Assembly (NCBI RefSeq): GCF_003427025.1
Contig: NZ_QVAI01000003.1
Span: forward strand, 434,001 to 498,000
DNA length: 64,000 nt
Direction of reading: 5' to 3'
Source: Jiangella endophytica
Lineage (GTDB): Bacteria > Actinomycetota > Actinomycetes > Jiangellales > Jiangellaceae
Shown: one piece after another, positions 22,658-31,756 of the stretch
How the letters are laid out: every line of letters starts with the position of its first letter
Position numbering within the stretch: the first letter of the stretch is position 1
The notes under the pieces: generated by a model
The model's database searches: none
What the model saw: the letters and a program-made list of their open reading frames with translations, nothing else
Told to the model about the DNA's origin: nothing
Made by a program: the position numbers and the translations under genes

Positions 22658-23941
22658 ATGACCCGCACATCGCGACTGTGGCGGTCTCTTGCCGTCGCCG
22701 GAGCGGCCTCGCTCGTCCTGGCCGCTTGTGGTGGCGACGACGACGGCGGTTCGGACGACGAGTCGCCCGGGGCCGGCGGCGACGGTGGCACGGCGACCAG
22801 CGAGGAGCCCCTGCGGCTCGGCACGCTGCTCCCCGAGACCGGCAACCTGGCCTTCCTGGGCCCGCCGGAGTTCGCCGGCGTCGACCTCGCGATCCAGGAG
22901 ATCAACGACGCCGGCGGCGTGCTCGGCCACGACGTCGAGGTGACGCACACCGACTCCAGTGACGCCAGCAACACGGCGGTCACCCAGCAGTCGACGGACT
23001 CGCTGCTCAACGCGGGGGTCGCGGCCATCATCGGCGCCGCGTCGTCCGGTGTGTCGTTCACGGTGCTCGACCGCATCGTCCAGGACGAGACCATCATGTT
23101 CTCGCCGGCGAACACCTCGCCCGACTTCACCACGTACGAGGACGACGGCCTGTACTTCCGCACGGCGCCGTCCGACGTGCTGCAGGGCCAGGTGCTCGGC
23201 GACACCATCCTCGGTGACGGCCACGCCAACATCGCGATCATGAACCTCGACGACGCGTACGGCAACGGCCTCGCTCAGTACCTCACCGAGACCATCGAGA
23301 GCGGCGGCGGCACCGTCGCGGCGCAGATCGTCTACGACCCGCAGGCCTCGAACTACACGTCCGAGATCAGCCAGCTGGCCGCGACGGCGCCCGACGCCAT
23401 CGCGCTGATCGGCTTCGAGGAGACCGTCACGATCATCCCCGAGCTGGTCACGCAGGGTGTCGGCCCGCAGCAGATCCCGCTGTACTTCGTCGACGGCAAC
23501 CTGTCGAACTACGGCGCGGAGCTGCCGGCCGGGCTGCTCGAGGGCAACAAGGGCACGCAGCCGGGTGCGGAGATCGGCGACGACTTCCGCCAGCGGATGC
23601 TCGACACCGACCCCGACCTGCAGGACTTCAACTACGGTCCTGAGTCGTACGACGCGACCGTCCTGCTGGCGCTGGCCGCCATCCAGGCCGGGTCGGTCGA
23701 GAGCCGCGACATCGCCGACAACCTGGTCCAGGTCTCCCGCGACGGCACCGAGTGCGCGACGTTCCAGGAGTGCGCCGACCTGCTGGCCGACGGCGAGGAC
23801 ATCGACTACAGCGGTGTCTCCGGCCCGATCGAGTTCACCGACGCCGGCGACCCCGAGACGGCCACCATCGGCGTCTACCAGTACGGCGCCGACAACACCC
23901 TGACGCCGCTGGACTTCGTCGAGCGGACCATGTCGCAGTGA
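22658..23941 (+). CDS. livK: Branched-chain amino acid ABC transporter, substrate-binding lipoprotein
   Basis: A 427-residue receptor with a signal peptide and lipobox VLAACGGD (Cys about 25). LRLGTLLPETGNLAFLGPPEFAGVDLAIQEIND and AAIIGAASSGVSFTVLDRI are typical of Leu/Ile/Val receptors. AAGGAGACAACTC precedes the ATG. It should deliver ligand to the LivHMGF complex encoded convergently at 26168-30302. A strong hairpin terminator follows at 23960. Confidence 0.92.
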   Translation: MTRTSRLWRSLAVAGAASLVLAACGGDDDGGSDDESPGAGGDGGTATSEEPLRLGTLLPETGNLAFLGPPEFAGVDLAIQEINDAGGVLGHDVEVTHTDSSDASNTAVTQQSTDSLLNAGVAAIIGAASSGVSFTVLDRIVQDETIMFSPANTSPDFTTYEDDGLYFRTAPSDVLQGQVLGDTILGDGHANIAIMNLDDAYGNGLAQYLTETIESGGGTVAAQIVYDPQASNYTSEISQLAATAPDAIALIGFEETVTIIPELVTQGVGPQQIPLYFVDGNLSNYGAELPAGLLEGNKGTQPGAEIGDDFRQRMLDTDPDLQDFNYGPESYDATVLLALAAIQAGSVESRDIADNLVQVSRDGTECATFQECADLLADGEDIDYSGVSGPIEFTDAGDPETATIGVYQYGADNTLTPLDFVERTMSQ

Positions 23942-23959
23942 TCTGACATCACGTCAGCG

Positions 23960-23993
23960 AAGGCCCCGCCGGGCACGCCCGGCGGGGCCTTTT
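23960..23993 (+). terminator. Rho-independent terminator after livK
   Basis: AAGGCCCCGCCGGGC and GCCCGGCGGGGCCTT form a perfect 15-bp stem with a two-base loop, followed by TTTT, 19 bases after the livK stop. Confidence 0.92.
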
Positions 23994-24023
23994 CGCGCGC
24001 CCGCGCGGGGCGTGATACGACCG

Positions 24024-24053
24024 TTGACATTTTATACATTGCTCTTGTACGTT
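24024..24053 (+). promoter_or_regulatory. Candidate sigma70-type promoter for the amidohydrolase gene
   Basis: TTGACA at 24024 and TACGTT at 24048 are separated by 18 AT-rich bases, conspicuous in this GC-rich DNA. The site lies about 180 bases upstream of the M20 gene start, so there would be a long leader. The rest of 23994-24229 shows nothing else recognisable. Confidence 0.45.
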
Positions 24054-24229
24054 CCTCGTTCAAGGCGCCGAAATCATCCTCAGCCGACCTATTTCGACAT
24101 CCGTCCTGCCTTGGCGCGACCACTCTGGTCGCGTCCGGGTCAGCGGTTCCGGCGACGGCGCCACGCCGCTCATCCCCGCAGCTCAGACGCCTGTCCGGCC
24201 ACTTGTGGCCGCAGTGAGGAGCGAATGCG

Positions 24230-25960
24230 ATGTGCGACACCGACCACAACGAACCCGTCAGCAATCCGCAGTTCAGCCGGCGTCAGGCGATCGGCCTCGG
24301 CGCCGCCGCGGCGGCCGCCGCGACCGTCGTCCCGGGGCTCACCGGACGGCAGGCCGCGTACGCCGCGGCGGAGGTGAGCCCGGACAACTACGAGGCGCCC
24401 ACCGGCCTGGCGATGGACAGCAACGCGAAGGACACCGCGCTCGGCGTCATCGACCGCAACGCGGACTCGATCACCGGCCTCAGCGACACCATCTGGGAGT
24501 TCGCCGAACCGTCGCTGGCCGAGTGGAACTCCGCCCTCGCGGAGGCGGAGTTCCTGCGCAAGAACGGGTTCCGCATCCAGTGGGCGGTCGGCGGCCTGCC
24601 GTCGACGTTCGTCGCGACGTTCAGCAACGGGACCGGCAGCCCGGTCATCGGGTTCAGCGGCGAGTACGACGCGCTGCCCGGCGTCTCGCAGAAGAAGGGG
24701 TCCACCGCGCACGACCCGCTGGTCTACAAGGATGACCCGTACTCGCCGAACTACGGGTACGGGCACGGCTGCGGCCACTCGGCGCTCGGTGCGGCGGCGG
24801 CCGGGGCGGCGGTGGCCGCGGCGAGCGCGCTGCGCCGGCACCGGCTCGACGGCACCGTCAAGTTCTTCGGGTCGACGGCGGAGGAGCAGCTGGTCGGCAA
24901 GGCCTACGACGTCATGAAGGGCGTGTACGACGGCTGCGACGTGTTCGTCGACTGGCATCCGGGCCGCAACACCAGCACCGGGTTCGGCTCGAACAACGCG
25001 CTCAAGGCGATCGCGTTCAACTTCAGCGGCACGCACGGCCACGGCGGCAGCCCGCTGGGCAACAAGAACGCGCAGAACGCCGTCCGGGCCCTGACGGTGC
25101 TCACCGATCTGCTGCGCGAGCACCACGTCGCGCCGTCGGGGCGCATCCATCACGCGATCCGGCACTCCGCCGAGGCGCCGAACGTGCACGCCGCGCTGGC
25201 CGGCGCCTGGTTCTTCGTCCGCGAGGCGACGCCGGAACGGGTGGCGATCCTGGCGTCGAAGGTGAGCGACTGCGCCCGGGCGGCCGGCATCGCCATGCAG
25301 ATGGAGGTGCACGAGCGCACCGTCGCGAACATCTGGAACATGCTCCCGAACAAGCGCGGCGCCGAACTCGTCCACGACAACATGGTGCAGATCGGCGCGC
25401 CGGAGTTCACCGAGGAGGACCAGGCGTACGGGAAGGGGCTGCAGGCCGCGGCCGGTATCGCTCAGAACGGCTTCAGCACCGGCGTCGCGGACCTGCGCCC
25501 GCCGGAGACGACCTTCCTCGGCGGCGGCTCCACCGACGTCTCCGACATCAGCTGGATCATCCCGACGCTCAGCCTCGGCACCCCGGTGAGCCCGTCGGGG
25601 ACGGCGAACCACAGCTGGCTGACGACCGGCTCGACGGTGTCGCATGCGGGCCACGTGGCCCTGCTGGCCGCCTCCCGCTACCTCGCCGCCATCGCCGTCG
25701 ACCTGTTCACGCAGCCGGCGCTGGTGACGGAGATCAAGGAGGAGCACGCCGCCCGCACGGCGAACGTCGACTGGGCCAGCCTGCTGCCGGCGGACTTCCA
25801 GCCGCCGGTCGTCGAGCCGCCGGAGTGGTTCCTCAAGCGGACCGGGCAGAAGTGGCCCAACGGGCAGATCGCCTGGCCGCCCGAGCGGATCGTCGGGCAC
25901 ACCAAGTGGGAGAGCCTCGGCCCGCCCATCCCGCCGGGCAACGTCCAGCCCTACGAGTGA
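24230..25960 (+). CDS. Tat-exported M20-family amidohydrolase (AbgB-like)
   Basis: A 576-residue protein. The twin-arginine signal FSRRQAIGLGAAAAAAATVV is at residues 15-35. The metallohydrolase core has EYDALPG near residue 143, GYGHGCGHSALG near 178 and a TAEEQLVGK glutamate near 220; HGHGGSPLG lies in the dimerisation insert. This matches p-aminobenzoyl-glutamate/amino-acid amide hydrolases. GTGAGGAGCG precedes the ATG. Between livK and livHMGF, it may release branched-chain or other amino acids from N-acyl or amide precursors outside the cell for uptake; this link is inference. A C-terminal extension (about 70 residues, Pro/Trp-rich) goes beyond the family core. Confidence 0.85.
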   Translation: MCDTDHNEPVSNPQFSRRQAIGLGAAAAAAATVVPGLTGRQAAYAAAEVSPDNYEAPTGLAMDSNAKDTALGVIDRNADSITGLSDTIWEFAEPSLAEWNSALAEAEFLRKNGFRIQWAVGGLPSTFVATFSNGTGSPVIGFSGEYDALPGVSQKKGSTAHDPLVYKDDPYSPNYGYGHGCGHSALGAAAAGAAVAAASALRRHRLDGTVKFFGSTAEEQLVGKAYDVMKGVYDGCDVFVDWHPGRNTSTGFGSNNALKAIAFNFSGTHGHGGSPLGNKNAQNAVRALTVLTDLLREHHVAPSGRIHHAIRHSAEAPNVHAALAGAWFFVREATPERVAILASKVSDCARAAGIAMQMEVHERTVANIWNMLPNKRGAELVHDNMVQIGAPEFTEEDQAYGKGLQAAAGIAQNGFSTGVADLRPPETTFLGGGSTDVSDISWIIPTLSLGTPVSPSGTANHSWLTTGSTVSHAGHVALLAASRYLAAIAVDLFTQPALVTEIKEEHAARTANVDWASLLPADFQPPVVEPPEWFLKRTGQKWPNGQIAWPPERIVGHTKWESLGPPIPPGNVQPYE

Positions 25961-26051
25961 CGGACCGGGGCGGGGGCTCGCGCACCGGCGAGCCTCCGCC
26001 CGCCGGAGTGTTGCCCAGCCACCGTCCCCCTGCTGCGGGCAGTTGTCAGGG

Positions 26052-26104
26052 GGCGTTCTCCTGCTCTACCAGGCATGCATGCCTGGTAGAGCGGGAAGAG
26101 TCCT
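26052..26104. repeat. 53-bp palindromic repeat element, copy 1
   Basis: The core GCTCTACCAGGCATG with its exact reverse complement forms a perfect 30-base palindrome at 26063-26092. The element extends from GGCGTTCT at 26052 to GAGTCCT at 26104 and aligns without gaps to the copy at 55465-55517. It lies between the convergent amidohydrolase and livF genes, so it may act as a bidirectional terminator. Confidence 0.75.
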
Positions 26105-26167
26105 AGTGGGGTGGGAACGGGCGCGCGAAGCTGCGGGCTGCGCCCGCTCGTCCCCTGCGAGCGTGGG

Positions 26168-26943
<776 letters not shown>

Positions 26944-26947
<4 letters not shown>

Positions 26948-27936
26948 CGCCCGTCCTTCGTCTCGCCGCTGGTCTCGGCCGCGACCGGCGCATCGGTGCC
27001 GGCCAGCTCCGCCTCGGCCTCCGCGGTCAGCGCACCGGTCTCGAACTCCTGCTCCAGCTCGGCCAGCGACTGGTCGTGGTGGGCGCCGAGGTAGGCGTCG
27101 ATGACGCGCGGGTCGGACATGACGGCGTCGGGCGGGCCCTCGGCGAGGACCTTCCCCTGGCCCATGACGATCACCCAGTCGGCGATGTCGCGGACCATGT
27201 CCATGTCGTGCTCGACGAACAGGACGGTCATGCCCTGCTCGCGCAGGTTGGAGACGTGCTCGAGCAGCGACTGGGTGAGTGCCGGGTTCACGCCGGCCAT
27301 CGGCTCGTCGAGCATGACGAGCTCGGGCTCGACCATGAGCGCGCGGGCCATCTCGAGCAGCTTGCGCTGGCCGCCGGAGAGCGAGCCGGCGAAGTCGTCG
27401 CGCTTGGCGTCGAGCTTGAAGCGGGTCAGCAGCTCCTCGGCCCGCCCGGTGATGGCGTCCTCCTGGGAGCGCCAGGTGAACGGCAGCAGCGCTCGCCAGA
27501 ACGACTCGCCGCGCTGCCCGGTGGCGCCCAGCCGCATGTTCTCGATGACCGTCAGCTTCGACAGCGCCTTGGTCAGCTGGAACGTGCGCACCATGCCGGC
27601 CCGCGCGACCTTGAACGGCGGTGTGCCGTGCAGCGAGCGGCCGTTGAACGACCACGAGCCGGAGTTGGGGCGGTCGAACCCGGTGAGCAGGTTGAAGAAC
27701 GTGGTCTTCCCGGCGCCGTTGGGGCCGATCAGCGCGGTGATGGAGCCGCGCTGCACCTCGACGTGTTCGACGTCGACGGCGAGCAGGCCGCCGAAGTGCC
27801 GCTTGACGTCGTCCGCGACGAGGATCGGGTCGGGCTTCTTGGCCCCGGGCTCGCGCGGCACATCGGCGAGGGCGGCGACCGCCGCCTCGCGCTTTGCCGT
27901 CAAGGACGCCGGGGTCCTCTGGTCGTCAGCGGGCAT
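26944..27936 (-). CDS. livG: Branched-chain amino acid ABC transporter ATP-binding protein LivG
   Basis: A 330-residue ATPase with Walker A GPNGAGKTT near residue 70, signature LSGGQRKL and Walker B LVMLDEPMAGVNP. It carries an N-terminal extension of about 40 residues and an acidic C-terminal tail of about 45 residues (ELEQEFETGALTAEAEAEL) not found in typical LivG proteins. The start overlaps the livM stop by 11 bases. Confidence 0.94.
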
Positions 27937-28915
27937 CGAGCGCGATCTCCCTCCGGTCGCCGAGAATGCCTTGCGGGCGGAACACGAGCAAGAGCACCAG
28001 GACGACACCGGTCAACATGAATCGTACGGCGCCGACGTCGTTCGAATCCATCAACCAGCTGGGGATGTAGTCCTGCTGGATGGCCCCGCGCAGCGCGAGG
28101 TCGATGAACTGGAAGGAGAACCACATGATCGCGGCGCCCAGCACCGGGCCGAACACCGTGGCCGCGCCGCCCAGGATGAGGATCGCGTAGGCGAAGAAGG
28201 TGAAGTTGGTGGCGTACACGTCCGGCTGCATCGCGCCCTGGAACAGGGAGTAGACGATGCCGGCGAGTGCACCGATGACGCCGCCGATGACCAGCGACTG
28301 CATCTTGTAGGCGTAGACGTTCTTGCCGAGGCTGCGCACGGCGTCCTCGTCCTCGCGGATGCCCTTGAGCACGCGGCCCCACGGGCTGCGCATGAGCAGC
28401 CAGACGACCAGCGTGCAGATGGCCACCAGCGACCAGCCGACGACCAGGACCCACAGCACCCGCTCGCGGAACTCGAACGGGCCGAACGAGAACGGCTCGG
28501 TGAACGGGTTGAGGTCGTAGAACGCCCTGCTGAAGCCGGTGATGCCGTCGGAGCCGCCGAAGATGTCGCGGCCCGACGCGGACCGGCCGACCAGGCGGAC
28601 GATCTCGGACGCGGCGATGGTGACGATGGCGAGGTAGTCGGCCCGCAGCCGCAGCGTCGGGATGCCGAGCAGGAGAGCCAGGATGATCGCGCCGACGACG
28701 CCGACCACCAGGCCGAGCCAGAACGACATGTCGTAGGTGGTGACGATGACGGCGATGCCGTAGCCGCCGACGGCGGCGAACGCGGCCTGGCCGAAGTTGA
28801 GCAGGCCGGTGTAGCCGAACTGCACGTTGATGCCGATGGCGGCGAGAGCGAACACGATCGCCTGCACGCCGATCAGCTCGCGCAGCGACAGCTCGAGGAT
28901 GTTTCCCCAGTCCAT
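27926..28915 (-). CDS. livM: Branched-chain amino acid ABC transporter permease LivM
   Basis: A 329-residue permease with about eight membrane segments. AIGINVQFGYTGLLNFGQAAF is the LivM signature and SPWGRVLKGIREDEDAVRSLGKN is the coupling loop that contacts the ATPases. It starts 19 bases after the livH stop (ORF order livH-livM-livG-livF). Confidence 0.94.
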   Translation of the reverse strand: MDWGNILELSLRELIGVQAIVFALAAIGINVQFGYTGLLNFGQAAFAAVGGYGIAVIVTTYDMSFWLGLVVGVVGAIILALLLGIPTLRLRADYLAIVTIAASEIVRLVGRSASGRDIFGGSDGITGFSRAFYDLNPFTEPFSFGPFEFRERVLWVLVVGWSLVAICTLVVWLLMRSPWGRVLKGIREDEDAVRSLGKNVYAYKMQSLVIGGVIGALAGIVYSLFQGAMQPDVYATNFTFFAYAILILGGAATVFGPVLGAAIMWFSFQFIDLALRGAIQQDYIPSWLMDSNDVGAVRFMLTGVVLVLLLVFRPQGILGDRREIALDAR

Positions 28916-28934
28916 GGTCGTAGCTCCTTCCGCC

Positions 28935-30302
28935 TCAGCCGACCCGCTCGCGGCGGCCGAGGATGCCCTGCGGCCGGACCAGGAGGATCAGGATGAGCAC
29001 GACCAGCACACCGGCCGTCTTGAGTTCCGATGGGACCACGTAGGCCGAGACCTCGATGAAGATGCCGACGACCAGCGCGCCGACCATGGCGCCCCAGGCG
29101 GTGCCGAGCCCGCCGAGGACCGTCGCGGCGAACACCAGCAGCAGGATCCGCATGCCCATGAGGTAGTCGACGCCCTGGATCATGCCGAAGAAGATGCCGG
29201 ACAGGCCGGCCAGCCCGGTGCCCACCGTCCACACCACGGTGATGACGCGGTCGACGTTGATGCCGGAGGCGGCGGCCAGCGCCGGGTTGTCGGCGACGGC
29301 GCGGGTGGCCTTGCCCATGCGGGTGCGCGTCAGCGCCAGCGCGACGGCGGCCAGCAGCACGACGCAGATGCCCATGATGATGAGGTCGCGCGGTGTGATG
29401 CTGACGGGGCCGATGGAGATCGGGTCCTGGTAGGTGTACTCGTCGTAGGTCTCGCGGCCGCCGCCGATGATGAACTGCGTGAGATAGCGCAGGATCAGCG
29501 ACACACCGATCGAGATGATCATCAGTGCGATCAGCCCGGTGGGTTTCTTGCGCAATGGTCTCCAGAACCCGCGGTCCTGGCCCCACCCGAAGAGGGCGCT
29601 GAGGATGGTGGCCAGTACGGCCGCCAGCAGGATCGGCACGCCGGCCTGGTTGAGCAGCAGCGCCGCGACGGCGCCGAAGACGATCAGTTCGCCGTGCGAG
29701 AAGTTGGTGAGGCCGGTGGTCCCGAAGACCAGCGACAGCCCCAGTCCGGCGAGGCCGAGGATGAGCCCGAACCGCAGGCCGCTGACGAACAGTTGCAGCA
29801 GCTGGTTGTTACCGCCGGTGGCGGTGAGGTCCTGCCCCGCCTCGGACTCCGCGCCGCTGCCGGACTCGGTGCCGCCCGGCGCCTCGCTCTCGCCCTCGGA
29901 CGGCGCGGACTCCGATGGTGACGGCTGTTCGCCGCCGGTCTCGGGTGCGCCGATGCGGAAGAGGACGACCTTGCGCTGCTGCGGGTTGACCGTGGTCTCG
30001 ATGGTCTCGCGGACGACGCCGGGCGCCGTCGGCGGCAGCGTCGCCGCGTCGAGCGTCACGGAGTAGTCGCCAGGGCCGGGCACGGGCACCGCCCAGGTGC
30101 CGTCGGCGGCGGTCTGCGCGGTCCCGATCTCGGTGCCGTCGGCGGAGGCGACCGAGATGGTGACGCCCGCGACGGGCGCGTCCTGGTAGGTGAGCGTGCC
30201 GTTGACCGTCTCGCCGCTGCCCTGGGCCACCGCGGGGGTGGCGAGCAGGACGGCGGCCAGGACAGCGAGCAGCGCTCCCAGACATCTGGCCAGCTTCTGC
30301 AC
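28935..30302 (-). CDS. livH: Permease LivH with fused exported regulatory-like N-terminal domain
   Basis: A 455-residue protein, about 160 longer than ordinary LivH. Residues 1-27 are a signal peptide (LLAVLAAVLLATPAVAQ). Residues 30-118 form a carboxypeptidase-regulatory/Cna-B-like beta domain (TVNGTLTYQDAPVAGVTISV, PGPGDYSVTLD). Residues 120-160 are an acidic Ser/Glu/Gly linker. The permease follows (LGLAGLGLSLVFGTTGLTNFSHGE, TRTRMGKATRAVADN coupling loop). The GTG at 30302 has GGGAGGT nine bases upstream, and the signal peptide begins directly, so the extension is genuine. It may help the receptor dock or sense the cell wall. First gene of the liv operon. Confidence 0.9.
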   Translation of the reverse strand: MQKLARCLGALLAVLAAVLLATPAVAQGSGETVNGTLTYQDAPVAGVTISVASADGTEIGTAQTAADGTWAVPVPGPGDYSVTLDAATLPPTAPGVVRETIETTVNPQQRKVVLFRIGAPETGGEQPSPSESAPSEGESEAPGGTESGSGAESEAGQDLTATGGNNQLLQLFVSGLRFGLILGLAGLGLSLVFGTTGLTNFSHGELIVFGAVAALLLNQAGVPILLAAVLATILSALFGWGQDRGFWRPLRKKPTGLIALMIISIGVSLILRYLTQFIIGGGRETYDEYTYQDPISIGPVSITPRDLIIMGICVVLLAAVALALTRTRMGKATRAVADNPALAAASGINVDRVITVVWTVGTGLAGLSGIFFGMIQGVDYLMGMRILLLVFAATVLGGLGTAWGAMVGALVVGIFIEVSAYVVPSELKTAGVLVVLILILLVRPQGILGRRERVG

Positions 30303-30481
30303 GTGTGATGTACCTCCCGCTCCCAGGACCGGCCGCACGTGTGGCAGACACACGTCAGATCGGTCGTCCGATCGTCAGACGTTCGTGCCGGAGCATAACT
30401 CGCTTCTGGGACGCCGCCGTTGCCACGGCGTCGCCGAGTCCGGACCGATACCACATGGTGACGTTCGGGCATTCCCGCACG

Positions 30482-31231
30482 TCAGGTGCGAATGGCGGCG
30501 ACAATACTGACAAGTAGGGGCGCCACGAGGAGAGCGGGCAGCAGATCACCGACGGGAAGCGGCTTCATCCGCAGCAGCCGCAGCGCCACGCCGACGAGTA
30601 GCAGCCCGCCGGTCGCCGTGATCGCGGACACATAGGCGTCGCCGAGCAGGCTCCCGGCGATCACGCCGACGAGCGTCAGCAGCCCCTGGACGACGGCGAC
30701 GGCGATCGCGGAGGCCATGACGCCCCAGCCCAGCGACGCCGCGAACGCGACCGCCGCGAACCCGTCCATCGTCGCCTTGAGCGCCAGCTGGTCGTAGCCC
30801 AGGCCCATGCCGTCGGACAGCGACCCCAGGATGGTCAGCGGGCCGACGCAGAACAGCAGCGACGTGCTGACGAACCCCTCGACGAAGCGCCGCCGCGCCT
30901 CGCCGTCGCCGGCGCGCGACAGCCGCCGCTGCAGCCCGGACCCGACGTCCTCCAGCCGCGCCTCGATCCGCAGCAGCGAGCCGGTGATGCCGCCGACCAG
31001 CAGCGCCCCGAGCACGATCAGCACCGTCGCGGAGTCGCCCACGTCGGCGGCGAACCCGGCGTCCAGGACGGCGGCCGCGGAGATCGCGGCGATGAGCAGC
31101 GTGACCAGCCCGAGCGCGTCGGTGACGACATCGCGGGTGCGCTGCGGCAGGCGGTGGCCGACGAGCAGGCCGGCGGCCGAGCCGGCGACGACGGTGACGA
31201 CGTTGAGGACGGTGCCGAAACCCGGGAACAT
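30482..31231 (-). CDS. DUF554 family membrane protein
   Basis: A 249-residue protein with six to seven hydrophobic segments. The start MFPGFGTVLNVVTVVAGSAAGLLVG, SLLFCVGPLTILGSLSDG and LALKATMDGFAAVAFAASLGWGV are the DUF554 (YqgA/YdfK) signature. Function is unknown in the family; transport or a channel role is assumed. It follows the hotdog thioesterase gene by eight bases, so the two are probably one operon. No hairpin is obvious in the 179 bases towards livH. Confidence 0.88.
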   Translation of the reverse strand: MFPGFGTVLNVVTVVAGSAAGLLVGHRLPQRTRDVVTDALGLVTLLIAAISAAAVLDAGFAADVGDSATVLIVLGALLVGGITGSLLRIEARLEDVGSGLQRRLSRAGDGEARRRFVEGFVSTSLLFCVGPLTILGSLSDGMGLGYDQLALKATMDGFAAVAFAASLGWGVMASAIAVAVVQGLLTLVGVIAGSLLGDAYVSAITATGGLLLVGVALRLLRMKPLPVGDLLPALLVAPLLVSIVAAIRT

Positions 31232-31239
31232 GCGCGGCG

Positions 31240-31674
31240 TCAGGCGCCCGGTTCGATCGGGATCAGGAAGCAGGTGAGCCGCGCGGTGCAGACCCGCCGG
31301 CCGTCGTCGTCGGAGATGACGATCTCGTAGCTGGCCGAGCTGCGGCCGAGGTGTGCCGGAGTGGCGACCGCGGTGACGTGCCCGGACCGCACCCCGCGGT
31401 GGTGGGTGGCGTTGATGTCGACGCCGACGGCGTACTTGTCCGGCGCGCCGTGCAGGTTGGCCGCCACCGAGCCGACGCTCTCGGCCAGCACGCACGACGC
31501 GCCGCCGTGCAGCAGCCCGAACGGCTGGGTGTTCCCCTCGACCGGCATGCGGGCGACGACGCGCTCGGCGGTGGCCTCGACGTACTCGATGCCCATGCGG
31601 TCGTCCAGGGGAGCGGACGGCAGGCCGGGCTGGCGGTTGTACGCGGCGACGGAGTCACGGGCCGGTTCGGTCAT
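31240..31674 (-). CDS. PaaI-type hotdog-fold thioesterase
   Basis: A 144-residue protein with the hotdog thioesterase signature NTQPFGLLHGGASCVLAESVGS (residues about 50-70) followed by VGVDINATHHRGVRSGHVTA. It would hydrolyse an acyl- or aryl-CoA. The ATG at 31674 fits the family length; a longer in-frame reading to 31728 has no support. Divergent from polA with an 82-base gap; a hotdog gene beside polA is a common actinobacterial arrangement. Confidence 0.9.
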   Translation of the reverse strand: MTEPARDSVAAYNRQPGLPSAPLDDRMGIEYVEATAERVVARMPVEGNTQPFGLLHGGASCVLAESVGSVAANLHGAPDKYAVGVDINATHHRGVRSGHVTAVATPAHLGRSSASYEIVISDDDGRRVCTARLTCFLIPIEPGA

Positions 31675-31756
31675 GGCCGGACGATATCGCGGCACGGATG
31701 GCGGTCGTCCGGGCAGACCCTGCGACAATGTCGGAACCGGCTACTAGGGTTGCCGC

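Noticed and set aside
30303-30481. Possible regulatory RNA upstream of livH
   Set aside because: I could not find a convincing paired structure or a terminator/antiterminator pair by eye.
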